From NCBI GenBank assembly GCA_902766655.1, contig CACXEL010000055.1:1-15721 (forward strand): DNA of 15,721 nt, given 5' to 3'. Of this stretch, positions 1 through 6,806 are shown piece after piece. A model generated the notes under the pieces. The model did not search any database. It was not told the origin of the DNA and was given only the letters and a program-made list of their open reading frames with translations. The stretch comes from an uncultured Lachnospiraceae bacterium. Lineage in GTDB: Bacteria > Bacillota > Clostridia > Lachnospirales > Lachnospiraceae. The position numbers were made by a program, and so were the translations under genes. Position 1 is the first letter of the stretch, and each line of letters opens with the position of its first letter.

Positions 1-405
1 GTCAACTGCTACGGCGCAGACGATGTCCGTGAAGGCGTTGCAATCATGTGGCATGAAGGCGCCGATGTCTCCATCACCGGCAACTCCACCAACCCCACAC
101 GTTTCCAGCATCCTGTCGCAGGTACCTATAAGAAAGAGCGCTGGGAAGCCGGCAAGAAGTATTTCTCGGTTGCTTCCGGCGGCGGCACAGGCCGTACTCT
201 GCATCCGGATAACATGGCTGCAGGTCCCGCTTCCTATGGTATGACGGATACTCTTGGCCGTATGCACTCCGATGCGCAGTTCGCAGGTTCTTCCTCTGTT
301 CCCGCGCACGTTGAGATGATGGGCTTCCTCGGCGCAGGCAACAACCCGATGGTTGGTATGACTGTCGCTGTCGCTGTTGCTGTTCAGGAGGCTATGTCCA
401 AATAA
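1..405 (+). CDS. GGGtGRT-family protein, C-terminal fragment (5' end outside window)
   Basis: Open from the first base in frame 1 to a TAA at 403-405, giving 134 residues of a C-terminus. The family signature GGGTGRT lies at fragment residues 60-66, followed by a very conserved-looking stretch (HPDN, then GPASYGMTDTLGRMHSDAQF, then GNNPMVG) and an alanine/valine-rich tail. This matches the Pfam-type family named after the GGGtGRT motif; members are roughly 330 residues, so about 60% is missing upstream. The family has no established biochemical function that I know of, and the glycine-rich loop suggests nucleotide or cofactor binding only by analogy. No signal peptide or membrane segment is visible in the part present. 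An intrinsic terminator follows 47 bases after the stop, so this is the last gene of its transcript. The family call is confident; the function is unknown. Confidence 0.85.
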   Translation, partial: VNCYGADDVREGVAIMWHEGADVSITGNSTNPTRFQHPVAGTYKKERWEAGKKYFSVASGGGTGRTLHPDNMAAGPASYGMTDTLGRMHSDAQFAGSSSVPAHVEMMGFLGAGNNPMVGMTVAVAVAVQEAMSK

Positions 406-452
406 GTGATAGTGTTCGGATAAGTGAATTTGTCTGGATAAAAGCACTGTTC

Positions 453-484
453 AGGCTCCCGAAGATGCTTCGGGAGCCTTTATT
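453..484 (+). terminator. Intrinsic terminator after the GGGtGRT gene
   Basis: A perfect 12-base-pair stem (AGGCTCCCGAAG at 453-464 pairing with CTTCGGGAGCCT at 468-479) closes a three-base loop and is followed by TTTATT. The GC-rich stem, tight loop and short T-run downstream of a stop codon make a textbook Rho-independent terminator. Confidence 0.92.
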
Positions 485-556
485 AATGGGAACTTCGACT
501 TGTCTTGGCAGCACATCGCGTATCGAAATATGTGCGCGCTGATCATAAGTGAGGGG

Positions 557-569
557 CAAATAGTATTTG
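557..569. promoter_or_regulatory. Perfect 13-base palindrome upstream of the C_GCAxxG_C_C gene
   Basis: CAAATAGTATTTG is an exact inverted repeat with six paired positions around a central G. It lies 32 bases before the ATG at 602 and about 20 bases before the ribosome binding site, where an operator or transcription start would sit. No convincing -35 hexamer was found at the right distance, so this is a candidate operator only. Confidence 0.3.
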
Positions 570-601
570 ATTCTCACCCCAGATTGAACGAGGAATATAC
601 G

Positions 602-1054
602 ATGAATCATGCGGAGGAAGCCAGAGCCCTGTTTCTGCAGGGATATAACTGCGCGCAGGCTGTATTTTGCGCGTTTGACGATCTGACCGGGCTGGACCGT
701 GAGACGTCCGCCCGTTTGTCCTCTTCCTTCGGAGGGGGTATGGGCCGCATGCGGGAAGTCTGCGGTACAGTGAGCGGCGCCCTGCTGGTATTGGGACAGG
801 TCTGCGGATACGCGGACCCGAAAGATCTGAAAGCAAAGACAGACCATTATCATCTGGTACAGGAATTTGCCCGGCGGTTCAAGGAAATCAACGGTACGAT
901 AATCTGCCGGGAGCTTCTCAAAGGTGTCAGGACAAGACCGGGTTCGGACCCGGAGGAAAGGACACCGGAATACTATGCCTCCCGTCCTTGCCTGAGGCAT
1001 GTGGGTGAGGCTGCGCAGATCGTAGACGAAATGCTGAAGGAGCTCGGCATCTGA
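602..1054 (+). CDS. C_GCAxxG_C_C family protein (probable redox-active)
   Basis: A 150-residue protein. The start at ATG 602 is chosen over an in-frame codon at 500 because AGGAA at 591-595 sits six bases upstream and the family begins here. The family signature is clear: GYNCAQAVFCAF at residues 14-25 supplies Cys17 and Cys23, then a GGGMG run, then REVCGTVSGAL with a third Cys, then CRELL with a fourth, and a last Cys in RPCLRHV near the C-terminus. These spaced cysteines define the C_GCAxxG_C_C family, thought to bind a metal or cluster or to act in redox chemistry; members often sit near oxidoreductases. No membrane segment is seen. It follows a strong terminator and is separated by 116 bases from the next gene, so it probably has its own promoter. 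Substrate and partner cannot be read from the sequence. Confidence 0.88.
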   Translation: MNHAEEARALFLQGYNCAQAVFCAFDDLTGLDRETSARLSSSFGGGMGRMREVCGTVSGALLVLGQVCGYADPKDLKAKTDHYHLVQEFARRFKEINGTIICRELLKGVRTRPGSDPEERTPEYYASRPCLRHVGEAAQIVDEMLKELGI

Positions 1055-1170
1055 TTTCAGAATCACCGATGTTTTTGTAACTGCAACTGTCAGCCAATCG
1101 ATATGTCCCTGTTGACAGACAGGATATCATCTGCCGACAGTATATCCGGAGATAAAAAGAGGGTACCGGG

Positions 1171-1704
1171 ATGCATCTGAAAAGAATACTCGTAATAGGC
1201 AGCCCGGGATCCGGCAAGAGCACTTTTTCCCGGAAACTGAGAGACAGAACAGGGCTGCCCCTCTATTACCTCGATATGCTTTTTCATAATCCTGACAGGA
1301 CGACCGTCAGCCGGGTGGAGTTTGATGAAAGGCTGTCTCAGATCCTTGACCTGGAAGAGTGGATCATAGATGGTAACTATCAGAGGACACTCCCGATGCG
1401 ATTTGAGAAATGCACACATATATTTCTGTTCGATCTTCCGCTGGAGCAATGCCTGCAGGGAGCAGAAGCCAGGATCGGGCAGAAGAGAGAGGATCTGCCA
1501 TGGATCGAAACGGAGCTCGATCCGGATTTCAGGGACCATATTCTGGACTTCCATAAGAATAAGATTGCCCGAATATATGAACTGTTGGAAGAGTATAAGG
1601 ATTCCAGAAAGATAACGATCTTTCGTTCCAGAAAGGAAGCGGATGATTGGATAGACGATTTGTGTTCACAGGGGGAATATGATAATGAGCCTGCTGGCCC
1701 CTGA
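1171..1704 (+). CDS. P-loop NTPase, adenylate kinase/topology-modulation (FlaR-like) type
   Basis: A 177-residue cytoplasmic protein. Walker A is GSPGSGKS at residues 10-17, directly after a short beta strand (RILVIG), as in adenylate kinase-like folds. Further family marks are YYLDML after the first helix, WIIDGNY near residue 65, and a hydrophobic strand HIFLFDLP followed by an arginine-containing lid-like region. This pattern belongs to the group annotated as topology modulation protein, FlaR or AAA-type kinase, whose members are thought to phosphorylate small substrates that are mostly undefined. The ribosome binding site is the AGAGGG just before 1171. The 3' end overlaps by 20 bases a small reading frame starting at 1685. 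ATP binding is well supported; the phosphate acceptor is unknown. Confidence 0.82.
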   Translation: MHLKRILVIGSPGSGKSTFSRKLRDRTGLPLYYLDMLFHNPDRTTVSRVEFDERLSQILDLEEWIIDGNYQRTLPMRFEKCTHIFLFDLPLEQCLQGAEARIGQKREDLPWIETELDPDFRDHILDFHKNKIARIYELLEEYKDSRKITIFRSRKEADDWIDDLCSQGEYDNEPAGP

Positions 1705-1838
1705 TATTAGGAATGGAAAAGACTGGGAATTGCGCTTACAATAGATTCCATGCGCAAAAGGCAGTCGACAAAGATGATTTCGAAAGAGAGACCGCTTCTG
1801 CGCGTGAGCTGAGAGAACAGGAACCCAACATTTGTTAA
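1685..1838 (+). pseudogene. Possible frameshifted remnant of a small gene (two overlapping short frames)
   Basis: Frame one starts at ATG 1685 with GGGGGA about eight bases upstream and stops at TAG 1742-1744 (MSLLAPDIRNGKDWELRLQ). Frame two is open through ATG 1713 to TAA 1838 and encodes 41 residues with a charged, helix-like end (DKDDFERETASARELREQE). The first frame has a usable ribosome binding site but ends at once, while the second looks protein-like but has no spaced site. That is what a one-frame slip in a former small gene would give. No family was recognised, and two unrelated chance frames remain possible. The remaining 60 bases up to the VanZ gene show nothing further. Confidence 0.3.
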
Positions 1839-1898
1839 CGGGATCCGGATGCAGCATACAGAAAGCAGATGGTCGCAAGATAGAGCGGAGGAGGATAA

Positions 1899-2432
1899 TT
1901 GGCAGCAATCTCTTTTCTCACATCAGAGATGCTTTTTACAGCGATCTGGCTGCTCGTAAGGGGATGGATCTGGGTAAAACAAGGCAGATTGGATTGGAAG
2001 CGGGAGGCAGTCCTGCTCTTGATGTATTTCAATCTTGCTGTCATCATCCGATTTGTGTTCTTCCCGAGAGCATTGGTGGCCGGACACATACAGCCTCTTG
2101 TTTTTGAAGCGGCAGCCATATTCCCTCTGCGCATAAATCTGGTCCCCCTGGTCCACCTCTTCAGTTATGGCAATGCCAGGAATATGATCTGGAACGTGGC
2201 CGGCAATGTGGCGATGTTCATTCCCACCGGCATTGTACTGCCTGTCGTTTACAGTCGACTGAACAGCTTCCGGAAAACAGTCGCAGCCGCCGCGCTTATT
2301 TCATTTTGCATAGAGATCCTGCAGTTACCTTTCGCCTCGCGGGCTTCCGACGTTGATGACCTGATTCTGAATACGCTTGGAGCAGCGGCAGGTTACGGAA
2401 TCTATGCAGCATTTAAGCGGCTTAAGCGTTGA
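1899..2432 (+). CDS. VanZ-like family membrane protein
   Basis: A 177-residue integral membrane protein. The start is TTG at 1899, chosen because GGAGGAGG-type sequence at 1888-1894 is correctly spaced; an in-frame ATG at 1929 has no such site and would cut into the first helix. VanZ hallmarks are visible: NLAVIIRFVFFP near the second helix, INLVPL, then NVAGNVAMFIPTGIVLP, then the acidic-aromatic block EILQLPFASRASDVDD and an NTLGAAAGYG turn before the last helix. Four to five hydrophobic helices are expected. VanZ of Tn1546 gives low-level teicoplanin resistance, but most chromosomal relatives, including this one, lack van gene neighbours and have no proven role; an effect on envelope or lipopeptide tolerance is inference. 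The 88 bases before the next gene show no terminator. Confidence 0.88.
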   Translation: MAAISFLTSEMLFTAIWLLVRGWIWVKQGRLDWKREAVLLLMYFNLAVIIRFVFFPRALVAGHIQPLVFEAAAIFPLRINLVPLVHLFSYGNARNMIWNVAGNVAMFIPTGIVLPVVYSRLNSFRKTVAAAALISFCIEILQLPFASRASDVDDLILNTLGAAAGYGIYAAFKRLKR

Positions 2433-2520
2433 CTTTCAGGTTGTCTGAATGTTTACGTGAATGGACAAAACAGCAAGACCCTGAAAACAAAAGTGCTCGC
2501 AACAGGAAAGGTGAAAGAAA

Positions 2521-3486
2521 ATGGCAGACAGTGACGAAAAGAAAAAAGCAGTGAAAACAGAGCAGATCATTGATATTCTGTGCCTTGCTGCATCCTATGG
2601 AGTTCTGTTTTTACTTCCTGAAAAGATCAGTATTGTCTTTTATCTGATCTTTGGGGTATCCGCGTTTCTCTTCTGTATCGGTTTCTTCCGCCTCGGGCTT
2701 TCCTTTGACCCGCCGTCACATTCCGGAGGGGTAATAATCGCCGGATTGCTTTATGCAGTATTTGGAGTAGTGATCAATGTGGCTGGCCTATATGCTATTC
2801 TTCAGGATCATGGAAGTGCACGGAGTATTGTGACAGCGATACTTTTGATGATAGAAGCGCTTGTGCTGTTCTCCATGGCAGGGAGCGGATTTAAAACGCC
2901 GGGATATCAGAGCCTGACAGCCATTCTGTTCCGCGTCATTGCCGTTCTCCTGATCTTATTTGCGATAGTGTTCGTGATTTGGAGGCGGTTTATGGATACA
3001 TCTGTGATCGTTTCACTGCTGCTTTTGATTGAAAGCATATTCCTGTGGGGGATGGCCAACGGAAAAATCCCTTTCAATACGCTGAGCTCTGAAATACAGA
3101 CCGTACCGGGACTCCGGGTTCCGATCACGGAACTGCAGCAGACCTTTGCCGGTGTCAGCACACAGCTGGGCTGCCCGTGGATTGGAAAGATCGATACGAT
3201 AAAACAGGATTCCATCATCTACGGTCCCTCAGAAGACGGTTTTGTTGTCTATGGCTATTATCTTTTCGGGCGTTTTTATGTCGCGGGAAGTACGAACCCG
3301 CTTTTTCCCGACCCTGAAGATGCGCAGGGACACATGATTACAGAAAAGCCCGTGAGCAGCGGCCTTCTGCTGAGTAAGGAGGAGCTTACGGAAGCATACG
3401 TAAAAATGTTCACTCGGTATGCGGAGAGCGGAATTGCACAGTGGATCACTGCTTACCCGGAGGAATTGATTTCCGGGGGGCAGTAA
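2521..3486 (+). CDS. Uncharacterised six-helix membrane protein with C-terminal soluble domain
   Basis: A 321-residue protein that I do not recognise. The start ATG 2521 follows a purine-rich ribosome binding site (AGGAAAGGTGAAAG). A short charged lysine-rich head (residues 1-15) precedes six hydrophobic segments at about 16-34, 36-60, 69-93, 101-120, 133-153 and 160-180. From about 185 on the protein is soluble: it contains VPGLRVPITELQQTF, a YGYYLFGRFYVAG stretch rich in tyrosines, and a final acidic helix region. There is no signal peptide other than the first helix. The first four helices resemble small multi-helix families seen in DUF308/HdeD-like proteins in spacing only, not in motif. 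It sits between two other membrane-protein genes (VanZ-like and YwaF-like), so a role in the envelope is plausible but not shown. The 215 bases after it hold no recognisable gene. Confidence 0.75.
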   Translation: MADSDEKKKAVKTEQIIDILCLAASYGVLFLLPEKISIVFYLIFGVSAFLFCIGFFRLGLSFDPPSHSGGVIIAGLLYAVFGVVINVAGLYAILQDHGSARSIVTAILLMIEALVLFSMAGSGFKTPGYQSLTAILFRVIAVLLILFAIVFVIWRRFMDTSVIVSLLLLIESIFLWGMANGKIPFNTLSSEIQTVPGLRVPITELQQTFAGVSTQLGCPWIGKIDTIKQDSIIYGPSEDGFVVYGYYLFGRFYVAGSTNPLFPDPEDAQGHMITEKPVSSGLLLSKEELTEAYVKMFTRYAESGIAQWITAYPEELISGGQ

Positions 3487-3651
3487 TTACCTGGCTTTTA
3501 GGGAAAAGTATCAATAGAACAGTTATAAGAGATTTTTCGTGCCAATTATGCATTTGTGAAAGCTCCGGATAGGATTATGCTTTCAGGATTGCCGGAAAAA
3601 TGGTATTATTGACCCGAGGACATACTGGACAGACAGTTATTGCAAGGGGGT

Positions 3652-3690
3652 TTTTTAGCGGAATAAGGTAGTCCATATACTGTATTACAG
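3652..3690 (+). promoter_or_regulatory. Possible promoter of the YwaF-like gene, with an 11-base palindrome
   Basis: TTTTTA at 3652-3657 and TATACT at 3676-3681 are 18 bases apart, an acceptable sigma-A pair with a good -10 and a poor -35. A perfect 11-base palindrome, CTGTATTACAG at 3680-3690, begins at the last -10 bases and could be an operator. It is about 55 bases upstream of the chosen start. Weak call because the -35 is poor. Confidence 0.35.
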
Positions 3691-3737
3691 GAAACAGGAT
3701 ATTGATAATAGTATTGTCAATGAAAGGGGAATGTACG

Positions 3738-4511
3738 ATGCAGCATAATGCAAACATGTGGATCATGAGACCTTTCAACGGGCTCTTCCTGGGGATATAC
3801 GCCGTTCTGATTATTCTTCTCACGGTCGTCAGCTGGCGTCTTCGCGGCAAATCTTTCAGGTTCCGGAGAAATGTATTGAGTGCCATGTGTGCTTTCAGTA
3901 TGGTGGGCTTCTTTTTTTATAAGTACTCCTTATCGTTTGACAAAGAGTACATGATGCTCTACGAGAATCTGGGCGGTTTTAACTGGTGGAGGGAACTGCC
4001 TCTGCAGCTTTGCAATATCAATATGATGCTGATCCCGATCTCCGTATTTAAAAAGAACAGGCCTCTTATGGCTTTCTGTTTTTTTGTCGGATCCCTGGGT
4101 GCTATCATGGCTATCGCCATTCCTGCTTACGGATTTGAGGGATATTCTATTTTACTCCCGAGGATGCTTGGCTTCTATGGGACACATTACATGCTTGTCA
4201 TGGAGGCGCTGGCACTTGTCACATTCGGTCTGTATCAGCCTGAACTGAAAGATCTCCCGGGAACGATTGTCATGCTGTTCCTGATAGCTTTCCTCCTCCA
4301 TGTTTTCAACATGTTTTTTCGGTGGACAGGTATCTGTCCTAATGTCAACTACTTCTACACGGTCGAGCCGGAGGGGAATGCAGCTCTGGAACTGTTCTAC
4401 AGATGGATTCCATGTCCGTATCTGTACCTGCTCCCGTGCGCTGTCATGCTGATTCCCTATATGCTGGCGGTTCTTGGCATCATTCGATTGATCAGGAAGA
4501 TGATCCCTTGA
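3738..4511 (+). CDS. YwaF/TMEM164-like integral membrane protein
   Basis: A 257-residue protein from ATG 3738, chosen because AAAGGGGA at 3723-3730 is correctly spaced; in-frame codons at 3702 (TTG) and 3720 (ATG) lack a site. It has about seven hydrophobic helices. The family marker is the polar patch ELPLQLCNINMMLIP in the third helix region, matching the conserved LPLHLC motif of YwaF/TMEM164 proteins, followed later by a conserved HYMLVMEALAL segment and a proline-rich CPYLYLLP turn near the end. The bacterial family has no firmly established function; the eukaryotic relative TMEM164 is reported as an acyltransferase for ether lipids, so a lipid-related role is a reasonable inference, not evidence. 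It ends 105 bases before a bidirectional terminator and is convergent with the flavin reductase gene. Confidence 0.82.
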   Translation: MQHNANMWIMRPFNGLFLGIYAVLIILLTVVSWRLRGKSFRFRRNVLSAMCAFSMVGFFFYKYSLSFDKEYMMLYENLGGFNWWRELPLQLCNINMMLIPISVFKKNRPLMAFCFFVGSLGAIMAIAIPAYGFEGYSILLPRMLGFYGTHYMLVMEALALVTFGLYQPELKDLPGTIVMLFLIAFLLHVFNMFFRWTGICPNVNYFYTVEPEGNAALELFYRWIPCPYLYLLPCAVMLIPYMLAVLGIIRLIRKMIP

Positions 4512-4616
4512 CCTGGTGAGATGCGGTCTTGTGGTGATGGATGGCGGCGACCACCGTTTCAATGCCGAGCCTGGGATGCAGCTTCCCGATGACCGTATCA
4601 TGCACAGATCCGGCAG

Positions 4617-4654
4617 AAAAACGCCTCCGAGCCAATTGGCTCAGAGGCGTTTTT
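4617..4654. terminator. Bidirectional intrinsic terminator between convergent genes
   Basis: A 17-base arm at 4617-4633 pairs with 4638-4654 around an AATT loop, with one C-A mismatch, giving a stem ACGCCTC..GAGCC. An A-run precedes it and a T-run follows, so it works on both strands: it closes the YwaF-like gene on plus and, 11 bases past the stop, the flavin reductase on minus. Confidence 0.92.
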
Positions 4655-4665
4655 GTGTACCTTGC

Positions 4666-5232
4666 TTACTTTTTCAGCGCCAGGCCATCCTTAAAGGCTT
4701 CGCCGACACGTTCTGTGACCCTGTAGTAACCGTGTGTGTAGGGGTCAAAGGCGATGGCGTTGACCAGGGACATATCGACCTTTCCGTTCACCATCACATG
4801 TTCATCTGCGGTGACGTTGACGACCCTGCCGATCACGCCGCATCCGTACTCGTTGGACTGGTATTCGATGAACTCGCACTCCAGACACAGCGGGAATTCG
4901 TTGATGACAGGGGCGTCTACGGTCTCTGCCTTGCTGGCGGTAAGGCCGCTGCGGGCGAATTTATCAAGGGTGTTATTTCCCGATGCGATGCCAAAGTAGT
5001 CGGCCTCCACCATATGGTCCGCGTCCGCTATGCTCACGGTGAAGGCACCTCTGGCCTTGATGTTCTTCACAGTCTTGTGGGACTCGGTCAGATTCAGAAC
5101 GACGGTGTCCCGCTCCTGCATGGTGCCCCATGCGGCATTCATCACGTTGACGCTGCCGTCTTCATTGTACGTTGCGATCATCAGCACCGGCATCGGGAAA
5201 ATTCCTTCGGTGATTTTAAGCTTTTCTCTCAT
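4666..5232 (-). CDS. Flavin reductase family protein (FMN-binding split barrel)
   Basis: A 188-residue cytoplasmic protein of the flavin reductase-like/flavoredoxin group. Opening motifs are PMPVLMIATYNEDG and NVMNAAWGTM at residues 14-38, the characteristic start of the split-barrel fold where FMN binds, then a NLTESHKTVKNI segment and AFTVSIADADH. The C-terminal half has LECEFIEYQ and VIGRVVNVTADEHV, also usual. Such enzymes reduce free flavin with NAD(P)H or pass electrons as FMN-bound redox partners; which applies here cannot be told. AGAGG lies eight bases before the start. It has its own promoter (5287-5314) with an overlapping palindrome, and it is read in the same direction as citDEF; no terminator was seen after citF, so read-through is possible. 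Codon use resembles that of its neighbours. Confidence 0.9.
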   Translation of the reverse strand: MREKLKITEGIFPMPVLMIATYNEDGSVNVMNAAWGTMQERDTVVLNLTESHKTVKNIKARGAFTVSIADADHMVEADYFGIASGNNTLDKFARSGLTASKAETVDAPVINEFPLCLECEFIEYQSNEYGCGVIGRVVNVTADEHVMVNGKVDMSLVNAIAFDPYTHGYYRVTERVGEAFKDGLALKK

Positions 5233-5281
5233 GGCTGTGTCCTCTTCTCTGTAATTGGATGGGTAGGAACATGTGTCCTTC

Positions 5282-5299
5282 CAACAATTATAACTGTTG
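5282..5299. promoter_or_regulatory. 18-base palindrome over the flavin reductase -10 (probable operator)
   Basis: CAACAATTATAACTGTTG is an inverted repeat with eight of nine pairs matching around a TTATAA core. It contains the whole -10 hexamer read on the minus strand, so a protein bound here would block RNA polymerase. HxlR/MarR/TetR-type repressors bind sites of this size; no such gene is present in the window. Confidence 0.6.
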
Positions 5300-5314
5300 T
5301 GGAAATGAATTCAA
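5287..5314 (-). promoter_or_regulatory. Sigma-A promoter of the flavin reductase gene
   Basis: On the minus strand TTGAAT (5309-5314) and a consensus TATAAT (5287-5292) are 16 bases apart. Transcription would start near 5280, leaving a leader of roughly 50 bases to the ATG at 5232. The perfect -10 makes this the most convincing promoter in the window. Confidence 0.75.
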
Positions 5315-5384
5315 GTATCGACATTATGGGAATGAATTATTCCTGGAGAAAGTGTAAATCAGCTGGTACCATATCGAAGAATAG

Positions 5385-6794
5385 TCAGAGCAGCTCTTTC
5401 ATACGGATCTGATCAAGCAGGCTCCCGTCGCGGTAAAGGACGTCGGCCACTACCCGGTCCCCCATGATAAGAGGCTGAGGCCTGCCGGAAAGGTTTTCCG
5501 CCCTGGCCTGCAGCTCGCGGATATCCACTACGGGGAGCTTTGCATCCCGTAGCCGTTGTTCCAATTCCCGGTTCAACGGGTTGACGGCCATGCCGTACTG
5601 GGTCACCAGCAGATCCACGGTGGAGCCGGGTGTGGAAATGCAGTTCACCCGGTCCACAATCAAGGGCAGGCGCGCCCGGATCAGCGGCGCTGCGATGATG
5701 GTGAGCTTTGCGCCGGCCGCCACATCGCTGTGCCCGCCCGAGCCGCCCATGATCACTCCCCTGGAGTCGGTATGGACGTTGACGTTGAAATCGGTGTCGA
5801 TTTCCGTGGCACCAAGGATCACAGCGTCCAGCCGGTCGGCGATACAGCTTTTCGCCGTTGGCGAGGCGTACTGGGTGGCTGATACCTCCCTGTGCCCCGG
5901 GTTCTTCCGCAGCGATTCCACAGCTGTCAGGTCAAAGCACTGGACGTCCATGAGGCTTTCAAAACAGCCGCTCTCCAGCATGTCCACCAGATACCCGGTG
6001 ATGCCGCCCATACAGAAGCTCCCGTGGACCTCCTTTTTCAGCATGATTTCCTTCAAATACATGGCTGCGGCCAGGGTGGCGCCGCCGGCGCCGGTCTGGA
6101 AGGAGAAACCGTCCTTCAGGAGTCCTGAATGCAGGATACTGTCGGCCGCGTATTTCGCGATGCGAAGCCCGACCGGATCCCGCGTGATCCTGGTGGTGCT
6201 GGAGACGATTCCCCTGGGATCCCCGATAGAGTCCACGGTTACCACATAGTCCACCTGCGTCTCCGGAATGGAGAAGTCGACCAGAGGATAGTCCACCAGA
6301 TTATCGGTCACGACGATGACACGGTCGGCAAATTGGGCGTCCGGCATGGCGTATCCCAGGGAACCGCAGGCCGAGCGGCCGTATTTGCCTGAGCAGTTGC
6401 CTTCCGGATCGGAGGTGGGCGCCGCGATCACGGCGATATCAATATGGATCTTCCCGCCCTCAATGTCCGCCGGCCGGTGGCCGTGGGAGCGGAAGACTGC
6501 TTTTCTCTGTAATTTTCCCGCAGAAATGGCCGCTCCCATATCCCCGCCGGCATAGCCGGTCTCGATGCCGGTGATCGTGCCGTCCTCCATGGCGGCGATG
6601 ATGGGGGCATGGACCTGGAAGAGGGCGCTTGCGCTCAGGGTGATATCCCGGATTCCCAGCTCCCGGAGAGCCGTCACCGTCATCACCAGAACGGCGTCGC
6701 CGTTGCGCAGGTGATGATGAAAGGAGAGCGTCATTCCGTCCCTGACTCCGGCGGAGACCAGGGCGTCTTTGATGGATGCTGTCAGTTTGCTCAT
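5385..6794 (-). CDS. citF: Citrate lyase alpha subunit (citrate:acetyl-ACP transferase)
   Basis: A 469-residue protein. CitF swaps the acetyl group on the CitD acyl carrier for citrate, giving citryl-ACP and acetate, the first half of citrate cleavage in the cytoplasm. Family marks are LSFHHHLRNGD at residues 23-33, SHGHRPADIEGG, GGITGYLVDML, EIDTDFNVNVHTDS and the glycine-rich GGSGGHSDVAAGAK block followed by VDRVNCISTPGSTVDL near the C-terminus. AGGAGG lies seven bases before the ATG and overlaps the citE stop, so the start is firm. Typical CitF is about 510 residues with an N-terminal arm of some 40 residues before the FHHH region; that arm is absent here. It is the last gene of citDEF, 12 bases after citE, and no terminator was recognised after it. 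Confidence 0.95.
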   Translation of the reverse strand: MSKLTASIKDALVSAGVRDGMTLSFHHHLRNGDAVLVMTVTALRELGIRDITLSASALFQVHAPIIAAMEDGTITGIETGYAGGDMGAAISAGKLQRKAVFRSHGHRPADIEGGKIHIDIAVIAAPTSDPEGNCSGKYGRSACGSLGYAMPDAQFADRVIVVTDNLVDYPLVDFSIPETQVDYVVTVDSIGDPRGIVSSTTRITRDPVGLRIAKYAADSILHSGLLKDGFSFQTGAGGATLAAAMYLKEIMLKKEVHGSFCMGGITGYLVDMLESGCFESLMDVQCFDLTAVESLRKNPGHREVSATQYASPTAKSCIADRLDAVILGATEIDTDFNVNVHTDSRGVIMGGSGGHSDVAAGAKLTIIAAPLIRARLPLIVDRVNCISTPGSTVDLLVTQYGMAVNPLNRELEQRLRDAKLPVVDIRELQARAENLSGRPQPLIMGDRVVADVLYRDGSLLDQIRMKELL

Positions 6795-6806
6795 ATACGC
6801 GCCTCC

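Noticed and set aside
1112..1146. A consensus TTGACA at 1112-1117 looked like a promoter for the P-loop gene.
   Set aside because: The nearest acceptable -10 (TATATC at 1141) is 23 bases away, too far for a normal sigma-A promoter.
1899..2432. VanZ-like gene as evidence of a glycopeptide resistance cluster.
   Set aside because: No vanHAX, vanRS or vanY-like genes are nearby, and orphan VanZ-like genes are common in Clostridia.
2433..2532. Plus-strand reading frame through NVYVNGQNSKTLKTKV, ending just inside the 2521 gene.
   Set aside because: Too short, no good start or ribosome binding site, and no recognisable family.
4512..4616. On the minus strand a stretch translates to protein-like sequence with several histidines (ending near 4495), suggesting a gene remnant.
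   Set aside because: It has no start codon or ribosome binding site, is interrupted by the terminator and overlaps the YwaF-like gene. No family was recognised, so chance is the simpler reading.
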